Shown here piece by piece: positions 1 to 12,145 of a DNA stretch of 64,000 bases; within the stretch, counting starts at the first letter, position 1, and each line of letters begins with the position of its first letter. The stretch lies in contig NC_035793.1 in the NCBI RefSeq assembly GCF_001653235.2, positions 2,232,001-2,296,000 of the forward strand, written 5' to 3'. The DNA comes from Pochonia chlamydosporia 170. Taxonomy: Eukaryota > Ascomycota > Sordariomycetes > Hypocreales > Clavicipitaceae. Both the position numbers and the translations under genes were made by a program. The notes under the pieces were generated by a model. It was not told the origin of the DNA and did no database searches. It saw nothing but the letters and a program-made list of their open reading frames with translations.

Positions 1-3000
1 ATAAGAAAAGAAACGAAAAGAAAAGAAAGCAGACATGGACTTGGCTTCGGTGGTGGTCCGCAATCATCGATCAGACGGCACGACATTGAAGGTTCAACGC
101 TGCAAATAGAGCACTCGGAGTGGTGCGGTGGGTTCTTGTTGGTGTGGATGCAGACTGCTTTTTTTCTCCCACGGAGATTTGGGCCACACGAGACCCTGAT
201 TGGTCAAAAAACGGAGCTTCTGTGCATTTGATGCAGCCTCTGGGGGGAGGCAAAGGAGGGTCCAAGTGGTGGGACGGACCACTTTGAGCGCCTGGGCTTG
301 CAGGCTTCCGGGCTTGTTGGCTTGCAGCGCCCGCAGCCATCCCACCAGACCAGACAGGATCATGAGTACAGTCAAGTACTGCCTGCTATGTGTGTATGCA
401 CGACAAACACATTGCACCAGACTGCACTGCACTGGCGATGACATGGGACTTTCACGCTCACGGACCACATTCAATGACACGGGAAGCAGGAGCTCACTTT
501 TTCAACATCTGATATTCTTGCCACGGCCAAGTGCGGCAGGAATGTGGGCTATTGCAGGCTGGCTGGCCCGAATCTGTGAACCCTTGTATTGACGATTCCA
601 CCCTGCAGGCATCAAATACCTAGGTATGTACAAGAGGGATGTACTCCGTACTGGACATCTGGACGTAGTTTGTTTCCCCCCTCGCGAGGCGTTCGGCGAT
701 TTAGCGGATCTTTTTTGAAACGGGGATTTTAACACAGGGGGTCTTTCTGTTGCTCAAACTCCGAACTGTCTTGATGGTGTATCCGATCGGGGACTGCTGG
801 ATGCCTTTTTCCCATGAAGTATGACGGGCGGAAGAGGTGGCTGTTTAGGTGCTAAAGTTGTCAACGTGGGCGACGATGATGAAGAATGACGGGTCATTTA
901 TTGGACACTGTGTACGGAGTACTGTCTGGTGTGCCAGTCCAAACCATCAATCCTTCCATGTGTTTGGCAGGAGAGAGAATCGAGTGCATGGCGCTCAGCC
1001 AAGATGCAAAATCAGCTGTAGGCACGAAGCACATCAGGCCATGTTCCGAACTTGCCGGATTGTGCATGCATCACATATTACATCTGGGGGAATGACGAGA
1101 AAAGGGTATCAATCGAACAGAAGAATTAGATTATTGAGTCCTAAGAGAATGCAGGCTGGCCAGCATTTGATCTCATGTTATCTTAGACTAGGGGATCGGG
1201 CCAGTTGCTCGACAGCACTAGCCTTCACTAGTACAGCAGAGCGCAGCACATAAAGATCTCACAGCACCGTCAGATCATTCTCTCTCACGCAACCCAGAAT
1301 AATCAATCATGCATGCATTTGAGCATCGTCTGGTGAGACCATCTCCTGCGCCGCAGTGGATGGGTACATGTACCAATCTGCTCTGTACATGGTCGCCTAG
1401 TCCACGGTCTGGTTTGACCCGCGCTTCTGCGTCTCCCTGAATTTGCATTTTCATGTCAACTGGTCTGTCTCGTCTGTCTGTCTCTCTGCTTGCTTCCTTC
1501 TCTTTCCGGAACGCCCGTTTCGCCTGTTGCTTTTGCTCTGGTCCTTTGCGCCATTCACAAGCGACTCCAGAAGCCGTGTGGCGCATTTCGCCGCGCACAG
1601 TGGGGCCGGTTTGCCTCTTTCTCGCTTTCTTTCCTTTCCTCTGTCTCTTATTTTTTCCATCATGTCTGGTACTGTACTTTCCGTCGGACAGAATCTCTAG
1701 GGAAGAAATGATCGTTTTGATCGTTGTTGCATATTATTCCTCTACACCCTGCTTTCTGATCACGAGGCAAATGCTGGCACATTGAGCCGAGAGAGACCAT
1801 GCGGCGTTTACATGTACCCATCCATGTGCGCCTACGAAAGTCCTCATCCCACATTTCCGCTCCCGTGCTCCAAGTTTGGTTCAGATGCAAGCCGCAAACC
1901 AACATGCATGATAAAGGTCGTTTGCAATCTCACTCACATGCAGGTCAATATATTTTTTGTTTCTCTCCAGTTCGCCCCCATGCTGCATGTCGATAATGGC
2001 AGGGGGCTTTCTCAATTCCAAAGTTGTCGCCCCGATAATCTTTGGACCTCCGTCGCATCAAATGACATGCACAAGAAGAAGAGGAAGCAGAAGGAGAACA
2101 ACAACAAACAATATTGAAGCTGAAGCTGAGTAATAAGCATATTGGGGGCGAAATGTCATGCAACTCATCCTAGCATGCTATCTATTTGCCACTCCACATA
2201 TTAGCCCGCTATGTGCCTAGACATTGAAAATAGTCTTTGTCTTCGGCCAGAAATATTACTCTGGAAATAGTACTGGACTGTATAGTGGTCAGCACAACAG
2301 AATACCCCGAAACAAAAACTGGTCTGTGTCAAGTTTAGTTCCAATACCCCGGCTCTGGAAGAAACATGCCCTTCCATACCTAGGTAGGTGACATCAATCG
2401 ATCCGTGCGTCGGTCTGGCATCAAACATAAACATCACCGTTGCTGTCAATTGGTCTGTGTGCGGTTTGCCCAAGCCGGTCTGCCCTCTTTTGTTTTGCCT
2501 GGATTTGACGGGGCCAGGACAAAATTTCTGGTTGCATTATCTCACATACCTAGGTAGCCTGCATCAGCGCATCGAAAGACATTTTGAGGTACATATCTTT
2601 TTTGTTTTCACATCCGGTTCAATGTTTCAAGAGCAGTGGTCTGCCGGCCCGGTTCCTCTGGTGCATAGGCGTACCCTGTCCATTGTCTCGAGTCAAGCCC
2701 CTTCTTTTTTTATTTTTTACATGCCCTCGAATGATCCTGCCGTGCCTTGTGGTCTGGGCTCAGGTCTGATGTCGTCTCCTGATCCTCACAGTTCCTTCCA
2801 ATCCTGTGCATCACTGGCCGCCTTTTCAACACCAAGCCCCTCTCCTCACGATACGGTTAACTACACGCCCCGAATTCTGTGTGATCTGTCCCTATTGCAT
2901 TCAAAATGTGGGCGCGCACAGCCAGAAGGAGCTTATGTTTCGCCGTCGCTGGACAGATTTCCGAAGCTGCGCATCCAACCATGGGGCAGTGCCATCCATA

Positions 3001-5004
3001 CATAATATTCAATGTTAGCCGCCCCCCCATACGTCGTACCACTCTCGCCATGTCTGCACCCCAGAATAATGCTCGCGACATGCCACATCCCGAAACAACC
3101 ATCACCCACGCACGACCGCGTGTTCGTGGCGTACAGTCCCCTATTTGTCAAACATCGTTCGCTGCTCTGTGAAGCGGCTGGGTCGGCCTATCCGGCTAGG
3201 TGGAACCAACAAGCACATGGCTTCTACGCCGTAGAAAACGCCAAGCTTTTTATTCCAACGCGACGGTTATCGAGCCTAAAATAATCGCCCTGGCAAACAA
3301 AATCTTCCCAGATCCCACCATTTGCCGATAATCTGCGGACCTGCTTTCAGCTCAACCAGCAGTCAGTCCCCTTGTGCCTGGGACTATTGAGCCACTGGAG
3401 CATTCCCGGCTCTCTGGGAACCCCATCATGCCATGTGTCTGGGCTGAGTGTTCTAGCAGCCCTTGCAAGGGTCAGTACCTCATGAACCAGCTGGTTGCCG
3501 TTGTCTGGGTATGCATTCATCGTTCTTCTCAGTACGAAGTATGGAGTAGTCAAGGCCACCATCATGAAATCTTGACTTGTCACATCCCCCTGAGAAACGA
3601 GAGGTGTTGGCCGGGGAGCAACCACACATGGCTTTGAAATTGCGGAATGTGTTACAACTCGTGGTCTCAACTCGTGGTATTGCCAATGAGTGGCATCGTT
3701 CTTTTTGTGCATCTGCACAATTACTCGAGCCTCGGTCGACCTCCCGGATTTAATCCCCTTTTTGACCACACATTTACACGACACTATCAACGCCTTTGTC
3801 CGAAGCACCATTCCGGATCTAACCGCAACAGGGTGTCACTCAACAATTGAGACAAGCCACATCTTCTTTGGAAAGCTTTCAAGGCAAATACAGCCTCAGT
3901 GGCCCACCGTTGGAATTTCTTACTGGTTACTAGGAACGGAGTATGTCAACAAATCCGGGTAAGGCTGGCTAGAGCACATCAGGGTCGTGGTTCCCATTGT
4001 CAATGCCCATGTGTCTGGGATAAGGCAGAGGTCAGCATTACAATGCTCTGGTCTCTTGTCCTCTTCGTGCTGAGCATTGCGTCTTTTCGCGCCGTGGGAT
4101 CTGTAGAGCGACTTTGGACGTCGAGATCGTGGTAACAAGGTTGCTTGTCGGCTTTGTTTGGCGTACATGCATATGCACCACGTCTGCTGATTTGTAGCAA
4201 GACTACGAAAGATATCTTCTGCCTCACGCTATCTATGTACACTTTCGGTAGAGTGTGAGAATCTCTACGTAATGCACTGTCACAGCCAACATCCCTGGGC
4301 TAGTCAAGGCATGTTTCACTCCATGAATGCTAGATTTCCGTGTCTAGTGCGGTTGATCCGCGTCTGTCTGAGTCTTAAGTTCATCTAGCACCCTTGACGG
4401 GGACTATATCGGGGATGTGCTCACCTACGGGACTTGGCTGGCGGGCTCATGGCATGTGTCATGACCGTTGAAAATTCGTAAGTCCAAAAATATACCATTC
4501 CGAGACTACATGTATATAGCAGCTTCCTTTGCCCCGTGGTCTATGTCATGTTCCATTCTTACGTGTTGAGTTTTTGGATTCTACTATGTGCAATAATGCC
4601 CGACATCAATATGTAGTCATGCAAGCCGATACTTTAACTTCCAAACATCTGGTGAGATTTCAATTTAGAATGGATACATGAATCCTTGCTACAATACAAG
4701 TCCTGTACTCTGGGTTGCTGGAACGTGGAAAGAGACCAGACAGTTTGACTAAAAATGTTTCACCAGAACTACAGGGTAGGACACAATCTGGTTGGTCAAA
4801 AAATGGCTGACCGTGAGCTGGACCGACCGCATCCACCAAGGTGAGGAAGATAACTGCCAGACGTTTGTGGGTCATAGCCCTGCATTGAGTCACCTCTGCT
4901 TTTTGGAGCGGGCTGGTCAAAGATCTGCCACCCCACGCTCAGAGCTCCCATCTCAGAGTTCCCAACCCAACCCATTCCTTTGCTTCTGTCTCGTCGTCCT
5001 GGCC
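1..5004. other. Long 5' intergenic region without a supported gene
   Basis: Only short overlapping reading frames on both strands are seen, with no recognisable domain and no convincing intron-joined model. The left edge is an AG-rich simple tract. A pyrimidine-rich stretch at about 1440-1665 (runs of CTGTCT and CTTTC) resembles fungal promoter or leader DNA. Three TACCTAGGTA palindromes (617-626, 2377-2386, 2547-2556) and two TACTCCGTA/TACGGAGTA sites (642-650, 913-921) lie here. The last few hundred bases are presumably the eIF2B epsilon promoter. The longest frames (2388-3005 plus, 205 codons; 3347-3811 minus, 154 codons) look like chance. Confidence 0.6.
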
Positions 5005-7330
5005 ATGTCACACAAGGGCAAGAACAACGCGGCCAAGGGCTCGAAGCCTGCCAAGCCTGGAGCCGAGAGCAAAAGCGAGGATGTCCTGCAAGCAGTTGTA
5101 CGTGGGATGGAGGGGTCCCTGATCAATCGTGGTTGAGCTTCGAGCTAACGTTGTGCTCTATCTAGATTCTTGCCGACTCATTTCAGGACAGATATAGACC
5201 GTTTACGATAGACAAACCAAGAGTAAGTTGATATGAGAATTCGAGTAACGCATGCCGTGCCTGTAAGCTCTGTGGTTAACCGCTTGCCTGTGACAGTGTC
5301 TCTTACCTCTTGCGAACACACCCATCATCGAATATACTCTGGAATTTTTGGCGATGAACGGGGTCAATGAAGTATACATCTACTGCGGTGCTTTCACAGA
5401 TCAAGTCGAGGACTATATTCACCGGTCAAGATGGGCTCCCACATCAAGGTCCTGCCCGTTCTCCAATGTCCAATTTGTTCGATTGTCTGATGCACGGTCG
5501 GTTGGTGACATATTACGAGATTTGGACAAGCGAGCTCTCGTCGACGGCGATTTTCTTGTAGTCCATGGAGACTTGGTATCGAATTTCATGTTGGATGGAG
5601 TTCTGGCAGCGCATCGGAAGCGCAAGGAGGCCAGCAAAGCCAATATCATGACGGTCGTTCTTCGCAGCGGCGGCGATGACGATCACCGTACGAAGACAAA
5701 TGGAATTACACCGATATTTGCAATCGATGCCAAAACCCAACGATGTCTACAATATGACGAAATGAACCCCCTTCAAAGCGACCACTATCTTTCACTCGAC
5801 CCAGCCATCCCAGACGAATTATCCGCTGCGTTCGAAGTTCGATCAGACTTAATCGATGCCCACATTGATATCTGCACACCAGATGTGCTGGCTCTGTGGT
5901 CAGAAAGCTTCGACTACGAACTTCCCCGGAAAAACTTTCTTCACGGCGTTTTGAAGGACTGGGAGTTGAACGGCAAGGCAATCCACGCAGAGATTTTGGA
6001 GGATGGATACGCAGCCCGTGCAAGCAATCTTCAAATGTACGATGCTATAAGCCGTGATATTCTCGGACGGTGGACTTTTCCTTTCATCCCCGAGAACAAT
6101 CTTGTACCAACACAGACTTATCAACGCCATCCCAACGGACTTGTAATGGAACACAACGTCTCTCATGCACATGATGCCCGGTTAGTCAATGCTGTCATTG
6201 GCCGGGACACCACCATTGGACAAGGATCCAAGGTGTCGAATTGTTTTGTTGGCAAAGGCTGCAAGATTGGCGCGAACGTTGTACTGGAGGACACTTTCAT
6301 CTGGGATAATACGACGATTGGAGATGAAACTAGAATAACGCACAGTATTGTTGGCGAATCAGCTTTCATTGGCAAGAGCTGCACGTTTCCAGCTGGCTGT
6401 CTGATTGCGTCCCGAGTCCAGATTGGCGATAATGTTTCCCTAAACAAAGGCACGACATTGTCGACCTTGACTCTCTCTGGGGACCAAATCTCCCCAAACA
6501 CCAAGCTCCTCGGCGCCGACACAAATGCCGCGGCCTTTACTGACTTGGACGAGGACGACTTGGATGAGAGAGATCCTTCGCGTCTGCAAAAGTCGTTAAT
6601 TTACTCCCTTGCTGACTTCAACATCTCTACAACGTCCATTTCAACGCTCGCATCTGATGTCGATTCAGATGATGAGGCGGACGACAACTTTTTATCTCCA
6701 GGGGCTGCCTCCTCGTCCCGATCTCGCCTCTCATCATTCGCCTCAGATGACTCCACTGGCAAGATGTCGTTCCATGTCGACGCTGTCCATGGTCTCCTTG
6801 ACGCCTTGCGTGGAGAAACAAACGATTTTGATTCTGCCAAACTAGAATTCATGGGTCTCCGTCTTGCCAATGACGCCTCTGACAGTATGATGCGAAAAGC
6901 TGTATCTACGGCATTTGCTCGTCGTGCCGCCGAGCTCCTGACCCCCGAGCACGGCTCTCTGGAACCCGCCAAGGCAGCAGAGAAGGCATTGACTTCGAAA
7001 AGGGGCGCCACGACCTTTATTGAAGAAGTTGGTGTTGGCGGCGAAGAAACAGAGCAGATTGAGTATATTCTCGCCACGCAAAAGGCGCTTCAACACATCA
7101 AGAACCCTGATCAGACTAAGTTGGGGACTCTATTGGCAGCAATGCTTCAGCAATTGTATGCCCTGGACATTCTTGAGGAGGATGGCATTCTTGGATGGTG
7201 GAAGGATGGCAGGGCTGCCGAGGGAGATGTAATGTCTGCACTGAGGGAAAAGTGCGCGGTTCTGATCGAATGGTTGGAAAATGCCGAGGAGGAAGATGAC
7301 GACGAGGAGGAGGATAGTGATGATGAATAG
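5005..7330 (+). CDS. GCD6: Translation initiation factor eIF2B subunit epsilon
   Basis: Catalytic subunit of the guanine-nucleotide exchange factor that recycles eIF2-GDP to eIF2-GTP in the cytosol and is the target of stress control through phosphorylated eIF2. Three exons are inferred: 5005-5097, 5166-5222 and 5297-7330, with donors GTACGT and GTAAGT, giving 727 residues (yeast Gcd6 is about 712). In order: a nucleotidyltransferase-like domain beginning near residue 35 (LADSFQDRYRP, then CLLPLANTPIIEYTLEFL at 51-68); a left-handed beta-helix of hexapeptide repeats at about 340-430 (for example NAVIGRDTTIG, CKIGANVVL, ESAFIG); an acidic/serine linker; and a C-terminal W2/HEAT-like domain at about 550-712 ending in an acidic tail. 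The long open frame alone starts inside the conserved N-terminus, so the two short 5' exons are needed. Convergent with the HAD/RGG gene. The family call is firm; the exact start is likely. Confidence 0.95.
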
Positions 7331-7728
7331 CTGTCTCGCCCATAATTCTGCGGGCTGTAGAGGCTGGGAGTAGTTAATATTATCTCTATAAAAGTCAATA
7401 ACGTGAGACCTGACAATACCCTCTTGAGTGTTTACTTTACTCCAATTGCGCAAAAGTTACAGTGCTTCTTTGATCTCTCTTATGATCTGACTCTCTAGAA
7501 GGTTGATATATACAGAATCCATACATAGTGCCATGACCTAGCCTACATGGTCGACATCTTTGCGTAACATGACGTCCAATTCCATCAATTCCGCCATATG
7601 CCTAACCTCAAATTCGATGATATCGAATTACTCCCGGACGCCGAATAAATTAAAAAGGAAAATTCATGCTCCCTTTATTTCCCTCATCAAATACACGGTC
7701 CAACCAGATATAACCGCTGTCCTCACCA
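7331..7728. other. Convergent 3' intergenic spacer
   Basis: About 400 bases between two convergent stop codons, moderately AT-rich. It must hold the 3' ends and polyadenylation sites of eIF2B epsilon and of the HAD/RGG gene. No coding or structural feature is seen. Confidence 0.6.
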
Positions 7729-9609
7729 CTAGTAGTAGTTTTGCAAGTCCGTATTATTCGCAGATTGGCCTCCGCCCATCGGACGGCCACTTCCTCGACC
7801 ACCTCCGCGACCTCCGCCACGTCCCTGGTGTGTCCCTCCGCGACCGAGTGAGGCCTTTGGACCTGTTGGTGGTGCCTGAGGGGGTTGTTGTTGGTTTAGA
7901 GACGGGTAAGCGTCATCGTAGCTAACATGCGGACCATATCCGCCCTGCGGATTCTTAGGCTCAACGTCGTCCAAAGATCGGTAGTGATGCCCACCACCTC
8001 TGCCTCTTCCACCACCCCGACCACCTCCTCTGGCACCGCCGCGAAAGCCTCGAGAGGAGTGGGCTCTACCGCGACCTCCACCACGGCTGCCTGAATGATA
8101 TCCTCTTGATTCATTGCGTCCACCGTACTGTCCGTGAGTGTTGTTAGCAGTCCAGCCATCCTCGCCAGCATGCTTTCTCTTGGAGGGCTTGTTCCCAAAC
8201 AAGCTTTCGTATTCGTCTTCTCTGGGGTCTTCATCCTCCACGCGTAAAACGGCCTTTTCGCCGACTGTAGCCTCGAAAACAAATGATTTGCCAGCGGGCA
8301 GCGACTGCCAGTTGGCAATTTTCCCAGCATCCACTGGCCGAGCGCCTTTCTTGAGGGCTAGGACTACCAACGGGACTGGATTGTCCGTATGGTAGATTGC
8401 CGTCGGAGGTACGGGGCGTACGCACGCCGCCCAGATACTGTTGTCGTAGCAAGCGGTGCCTGTTACCTCCCACAGCATTTTCCTTCCCATGCCACCAACC
8501 TTGTCGAGAATGCTCGCGGGGCAAGGCCTGGGACAAATCAATATATTGTTGGCATGAATCTTGATGTCGTTGCCAGGTATATCGGAGGGTATTTGGACGA
8601 GGTTCATGAGCTTCTTGCTGTCTTCTGGGCCAATCATGTAACTCGTGAAGAACACCGTCTTTTTGATTTGTAGCCTGTTTTGTCGTAGGTGCATGGGCTG
8701 CCGCGTGATGGCCTCGTTGTGAATATTGATCATATGCTGTACTTCGGCAACTTCGATTACAGGATCCAAGGTGGTTGAAGTATCAGCAACTTGGATTACC
8801 TCGGCGTCGATGGGGCCGCGAGTCGGAGAGACGGTTTGTCGGCGGTTGTATTCAACAAAAAACTCGCGGAATCCAACTGTATGTTTCGGTCGGTCTTCGT
8901 ATACTTTGATCTCTGTAGCGCCCTTGTATGTCTCCATGAGAGCATTCAGGAACAGCTGCTTAAAGTGCATGGTGTTTTGAAAGCGCTGGTTTGTAGGGCT
9001 GACCTGAGGCTTGAGACTAACAAGGTCGAAGTCAAGGCCCTTGGCAGCAACCATCTTCTTGACCAGTTCGCTAAAGCCCTTTTCGGAGCGACCAGTTAAC
9101 AAGACGCACAAAGCGTCAGGCTGCTTGATGGTCAAGCGAACTAGTTGGACGATCTTTTCATTCCACCATCCTTCCCACGCTCGAGGCTCTTCCTTCTCCA
9201 AACCTTCGCCTGTTGCAGCAAGAATACGATTATCGTGCCACCACCCGCCGTTACTAAAGGCTTCTTGCGTGGCCAACAGTCCTATCGTCGGTCCGGCCCA
9301 GAGTGCTGGGTTGGGCAAGGGAGTTTTGAAAACTTTCGGGTTGATGGTTAGTCGAGCTGTTTTGCACAAGAAAAGAGCATTGCAGGGCCTCACATACGAG
9401 TGTTATCAAAATCGTAAACGTGGAGGGCCTTGATCTTGTCCGCAGCTGGCTCTGGGTTAGCAACGGCTGGGGTGATGATATGTAGTCGCAATGCCAATGG
9501 GGAGCTTACGAGGTAGAGTCTTGTTTAGACTGGACCATCGACCCATGGCAGTAATGGTGTACTGGGAGTTGTTGGAAGCGCCATGGTACACGCTGTACGC
9601 CGAGGCCAT
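7729..9609 (-). CDS. HAD-domain (Swiss Army Knife RNA repair-type) protein with RGG tail
   Basis: Three exons on the minus strand: 9510-9609, 9398-9451 and 7729-9332, with introns 9452-9509 and 9333-9397, giving 585 residues. Splicing restores YDFDNTLF (residues 46-53), the HAD motif I with the nucleophile-type DxD pattern, followed by TPLPNPALW and a later LLTGR segment. This is the signature of the fungal HAD family named after Swiss Army Knife RNA repair proteins. The C-terminus carries two RGG/GRG-rich blocks (about 457-500 and 548-575), typical of RNA-binding, arginine-methylated regions. Known: family members are predicted phosphoesterases, mostly uncharacterised. Inferred: an RNA-associated phosphatase or repair factor. 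Start chosen at MASAYSVYHG; an in-frame ATG at 9654 is possible. Divergent from the DUF167 gene. Confidence 0.85.
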
Positions 9610-10740
9610 GGCGCTTGACGGGATGCTGATGCGATTCAGTCGGGCTGCAATCATGCAGCTGGCGAAGCGACGAAGAGGTGATGTCGATGTTGCAAAAGTT
9701 GGTGGGCCAGCTCGAGGCGAACAGGGATGTTCCGACGCCCAGCTGGGGATTGAGGCAGACAAAGAGTTGACATAGGAAACACGAACATGAATGGAGTGAG
9801 GGACGTTCAGGGCGAACGGTACCAATACCAATGTGGCAGTTGCAACTGAACTCGGCGCTGTCAGAGCTGAACTACTCCACTGGAGGCCCCGAATACACGG
9901 CACTTCAGGTACGAGAGGCACCTGAGGCACCTGAGGCACCTGAGGCACCTGAGGCACCTGAAGCAGCCGACATGGAGAGACTTGGCCTGGGGGCTGTTTG
10001 GGCTGCAGCTGGACAGATCGGCTCAAGCTTGAGATTCCATGTCCATGTCCTTGTCCCCGTCTTGTCTGCCATCTTGATTCTCGCAGGCGGCATCTTGCAC
10101 CAGCATCTAGCCAAAGTCTCCGTTGTTGTACTGCACAACGTCGCCCAGGGTGTTGGACCAGACCGAATATTACCATTTCATTGATATTGCTTCTCCGTCC
10201 AGCAGCGAAAGGCGATTGATACGGACGTGGACTGGGCGAACCAAACAGCAGAGCCTCAGGTGAGGCCCGGCCATTGGAAAGGATCAGAAGTCCGGTAGTT
10301 CATCAGAGCTGGGATTGGCGCTTTTCATATCTCTGGCCGACAAGCATGACAAGAGGACAAGAGTCCGGCTTGGTGTGAACTAAGTCAAAGCTGGCACCAG
10401 ACCAGCCATACCAGCCATACCCGCCGTACCAGCCAGACATATGAAACTTTGCACATGTCAATGGTCTGGCCGCACCAGACTCCCATTCATTACCCCTCAC
10501 CTCACCAATCAATCAACAATCAGTCAACCAGTGCTGCTGCTCACACGACCCGACCAGACCGTTGACCCTTCTTGCAGCACGGCCAAACAGGCGACGTCAG
10601 CCAAGCAGAATTTGGCTTTTGATTCTCATTAGAGACTGCCTGACTGGCTCGAAAATATTACGGAGCAGCCTGGCCTCGATTGGGCGTTTGTGAGTTGACG
10701 TCTCCCGGACTTATTGGCCATTTGCGACACAAATTATTCA
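9610..10740. other. Bidirectional promoter region, HAD/RGG gene and DUF167 gene
   Basis: Upstream region shared by two divergent genes. It contains a 9-base minisatellite (9915-9959), a CCAGCCATA/CCGTACCAGCC imperfect repeat near 10398-10436 and several ACCAGAC sites (10390-10560). A 239-codon frame on the minus strand and a 117-codon frame on the plus strand cross the minisatellite, but both are compositionally repetitive and I do not call them genes. Confidence 0.5.
9915..9959. repeat. 9-bp minisatellite, five copies of GAGGCACCT
   Basis: Five perfect tandem copies of GAGGCACCT, followed by a decayed copy (GAAGCAGCC). The unit is a multiple of three, so any frame reads through it (Glu-Ala-Pro on plus). 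It lies about 300 bases upstream of the HAD/RGG start codon. Confidence 0.95.
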
Positions 10741-11106
10741 ATGGCTACAACACTCGCCGTACGTTTTATTGCCGGTAGACTTGCTCCATCCTCTCTTGGC
10801 CAGATTCACCTCCAACTTCGCGTCAAAGCAGGATCAAGCAAGGACCGCGAGGGAATCTTAGCCGTGACTGACAGAGTGATTGAACTCTGTGTGGCCGCGC
10901 AGCCGAGACACGGCGAGGCCAACAATGCCGTAGTCAAAGTTCTGAGCGATGCGACAAACATACCCATATCGAGGTTCAATTTTGTCCGAGGGCTAAAGTC
11001 CAAAGACAAGGTTGTCGCAATTAGTAATGTTCAAGGAGACGGGCTAGAATATACCCAGACAATTCTGCATTTACTCCGCAAAGCAAGCTATCGAACACCT
11101 CCCTAA
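10741..11106 (+). CDS. DUF167 (YggU/UPF0235) family protein
   Basis: Single-exon protein of 121 residues starting at MATTLAVRF; the frame is open 27 bases further upstream but only from a TTG, so the ATG is preferred. The core matches the DUF167 pattern: LQLRVKAGSS, then an ELCVAAQPRHGEANNAVVKVL block equivalent to the family's VxAxPxxGKANxALIKxL, then a FVRGLKSKDKVVAI block equivalent to the GxxSRxKxxxI end. Human C15orf40 and bacterial YggU are relatives of about this size. The biochemical role is unknown in all of them. A short N-terminal extension of about 25 residues precedes the domain. It lies about 230 bases upstream of the GNAT gene in the same direction. Confidence 0.85.
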   Translation: MATTLAVRFIAGRLAPSSLGQIHLQLRVKAGSSKDREGILAVTDRVIELCVAAQPRHGEANNAVVKVLSDATNIPISRFNFVRGLKSKDKVVAISNVQGDGLEYTQTILHLLRKASYRTPP

Positions 11107-11228
11107 TATGGCACTTTAGTTCTCACCTTTCTCAGCCACCAACAGCAACGCTAGAGTTGGAATGATCAAATTGCCCACCGAGTGACTCAACTGGCCGTGA
11201 AACTATTCAACCTGGTATTCCAGGAACA

Positions 11229-11234
11229 TATAAA
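11229..11234 (+). promoter_or_regulatory. TATA box of the GNAT gene
   Basis: TATAAA located 102-107 bases before the ATG at 11336, in the 229-base gap after the DUF167 stop codon. The spacing is usual for fungal TATA boxes plus a short leader. Confidence 0.5.
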
Positions 11235-11335
11235 CGGTTGTCTGGTCGCATACTGCTGCAAAGACGAGTTGCAATTTCCGTTCACAGACAGAACATACCT
11301 CAACCCCTCATTCTAATTGCTGCTACCTCTTCACC

Positions 11336-12145
11336 ATGTCTAAGCCGACATACACCATAACCGGAGTCCGCCTTGAGGACGTGCCCGAGATTGGACGACT
11401 CTCCGCGGACGCCTTTGTCAATGATCGCCAGACTCAAATGAAGAATCTCGGAAAGGAGCCTTATGATATGAACAAGATAACACTGGAAAGCCTTCCAGGT
11501 CTGCTCCACAACCCACGCTGTATCGCTATCAAAGTTGTCGACAGTGAGAGCGGAGAAATTATGGGTGTCTGCAACTGGGGGTTCCGAGGTTTCAAGCCCG
11601 AGGAAATGCCAAAGGTAGAGGGTAAACCATTGCCCCTAGACAAGCCTGCAGAGACACCTGCCAAGTCAGAAGATGCACAAGACTCTCAAGAAAAGAACCA
11701 GCAATACGCCACAGACGGCAAAGGAAGGGAAAATATCAAGGAAGACGAGGAGTCAGACCCCATAAAAAGATTACAAGCCCTCACGGGAGGCGACTTGGAA
11801 GCATGGATGGAAGAGGTGATGCCAGAAGGGACAAGATGTCTTTTTATAGTTGGATTGTCAGTATCTCCAAAGTTTCAGGGCCGCGGTGTAGGCTCTACAC
11901 TTTTGCGTTGGGGTACGGACATTTGCGATGACAAGGGTGTCTTTGCGTGGGTTCACTCGTCGGAACCCGCGTGGCCAATGTACGAGAAGTGCGGGTTTCA
12001 AGTCATTCGATGCCTTGACATTGATTTGGACGAGTATGCTCCAGTTCCTCCGCCAAATGAGGGACCGGATGCGAAATGGGGACACTACGTATTTCGATAC
12101 ATGAAGTACTTTGGGAAACAGAAGGAAGCGCAAGATACGACTTAG
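11336..12145 (+). CDS. GNAT-family N-acetyltransferase
   Basis: Single exon, 269 residues. The acetyl-CoA binding motif A is clear: VGLSVSPKFQGRGVGSTLL, with QGRGVG at residues 181-186 as the Q/RxxGxG/A phosphate loop. It is followed by the usual 'W..YEKCGF' segment (about 213-221), which ends the GNAT fold. The first part (VRLEDVPEIGRLSADAF) is the normal beta1-alpha1 start. Between beta-strands 3 and 4 there is a hydrophilic, K/E/Q-rich insertion (about 85-155), probably disordered, which is common in fungal GNATs that act on small molecules. The substrate cannot be deduced. No signal peptide; expected in the cytosol. Confidence 0.88.
   Translation: MSKPTYTITGVRLEDVPEIGRLSADAFVNDRQTQMKNLGKEPYDMNKITLESLPGLLHNPRCIAIKVVDSESGEIMGVCNWGFRGFKPEEMPKVEGKPLPLDKPAETPAKSEDAQDSQEKNQQYATDGKGRENIKEDEESDPIKRLQALTGGDLEAWMEEVMPEGTRCLFIVGLSVSPKFQGRGVGSTLLRWGTDICDDKGVFAWVHSSEPAWPMYEKCGFQVIRCLDIDLDEYAPVPPPNEGPDAKWGHYVFRYMKYFGKQKEAQDTT

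Noticed and set aside
2388..3005. 205-codon plus-strand frame
   Set aside because: No domain, odd composition rich in Ser/Pro/Phe, contains the intergenic palindrome TACCTAGGTA at 2547; treated as chance.
9457..10176. 239-codon minus-strand frame upstream of the HAD/RGG gene
   Set aside because: Its length comes mainly from the 9-base minisatellite and low-complexity DNA. Only its last part (from about 9609) is used, as exon 1 of the HAD/RGG gene.
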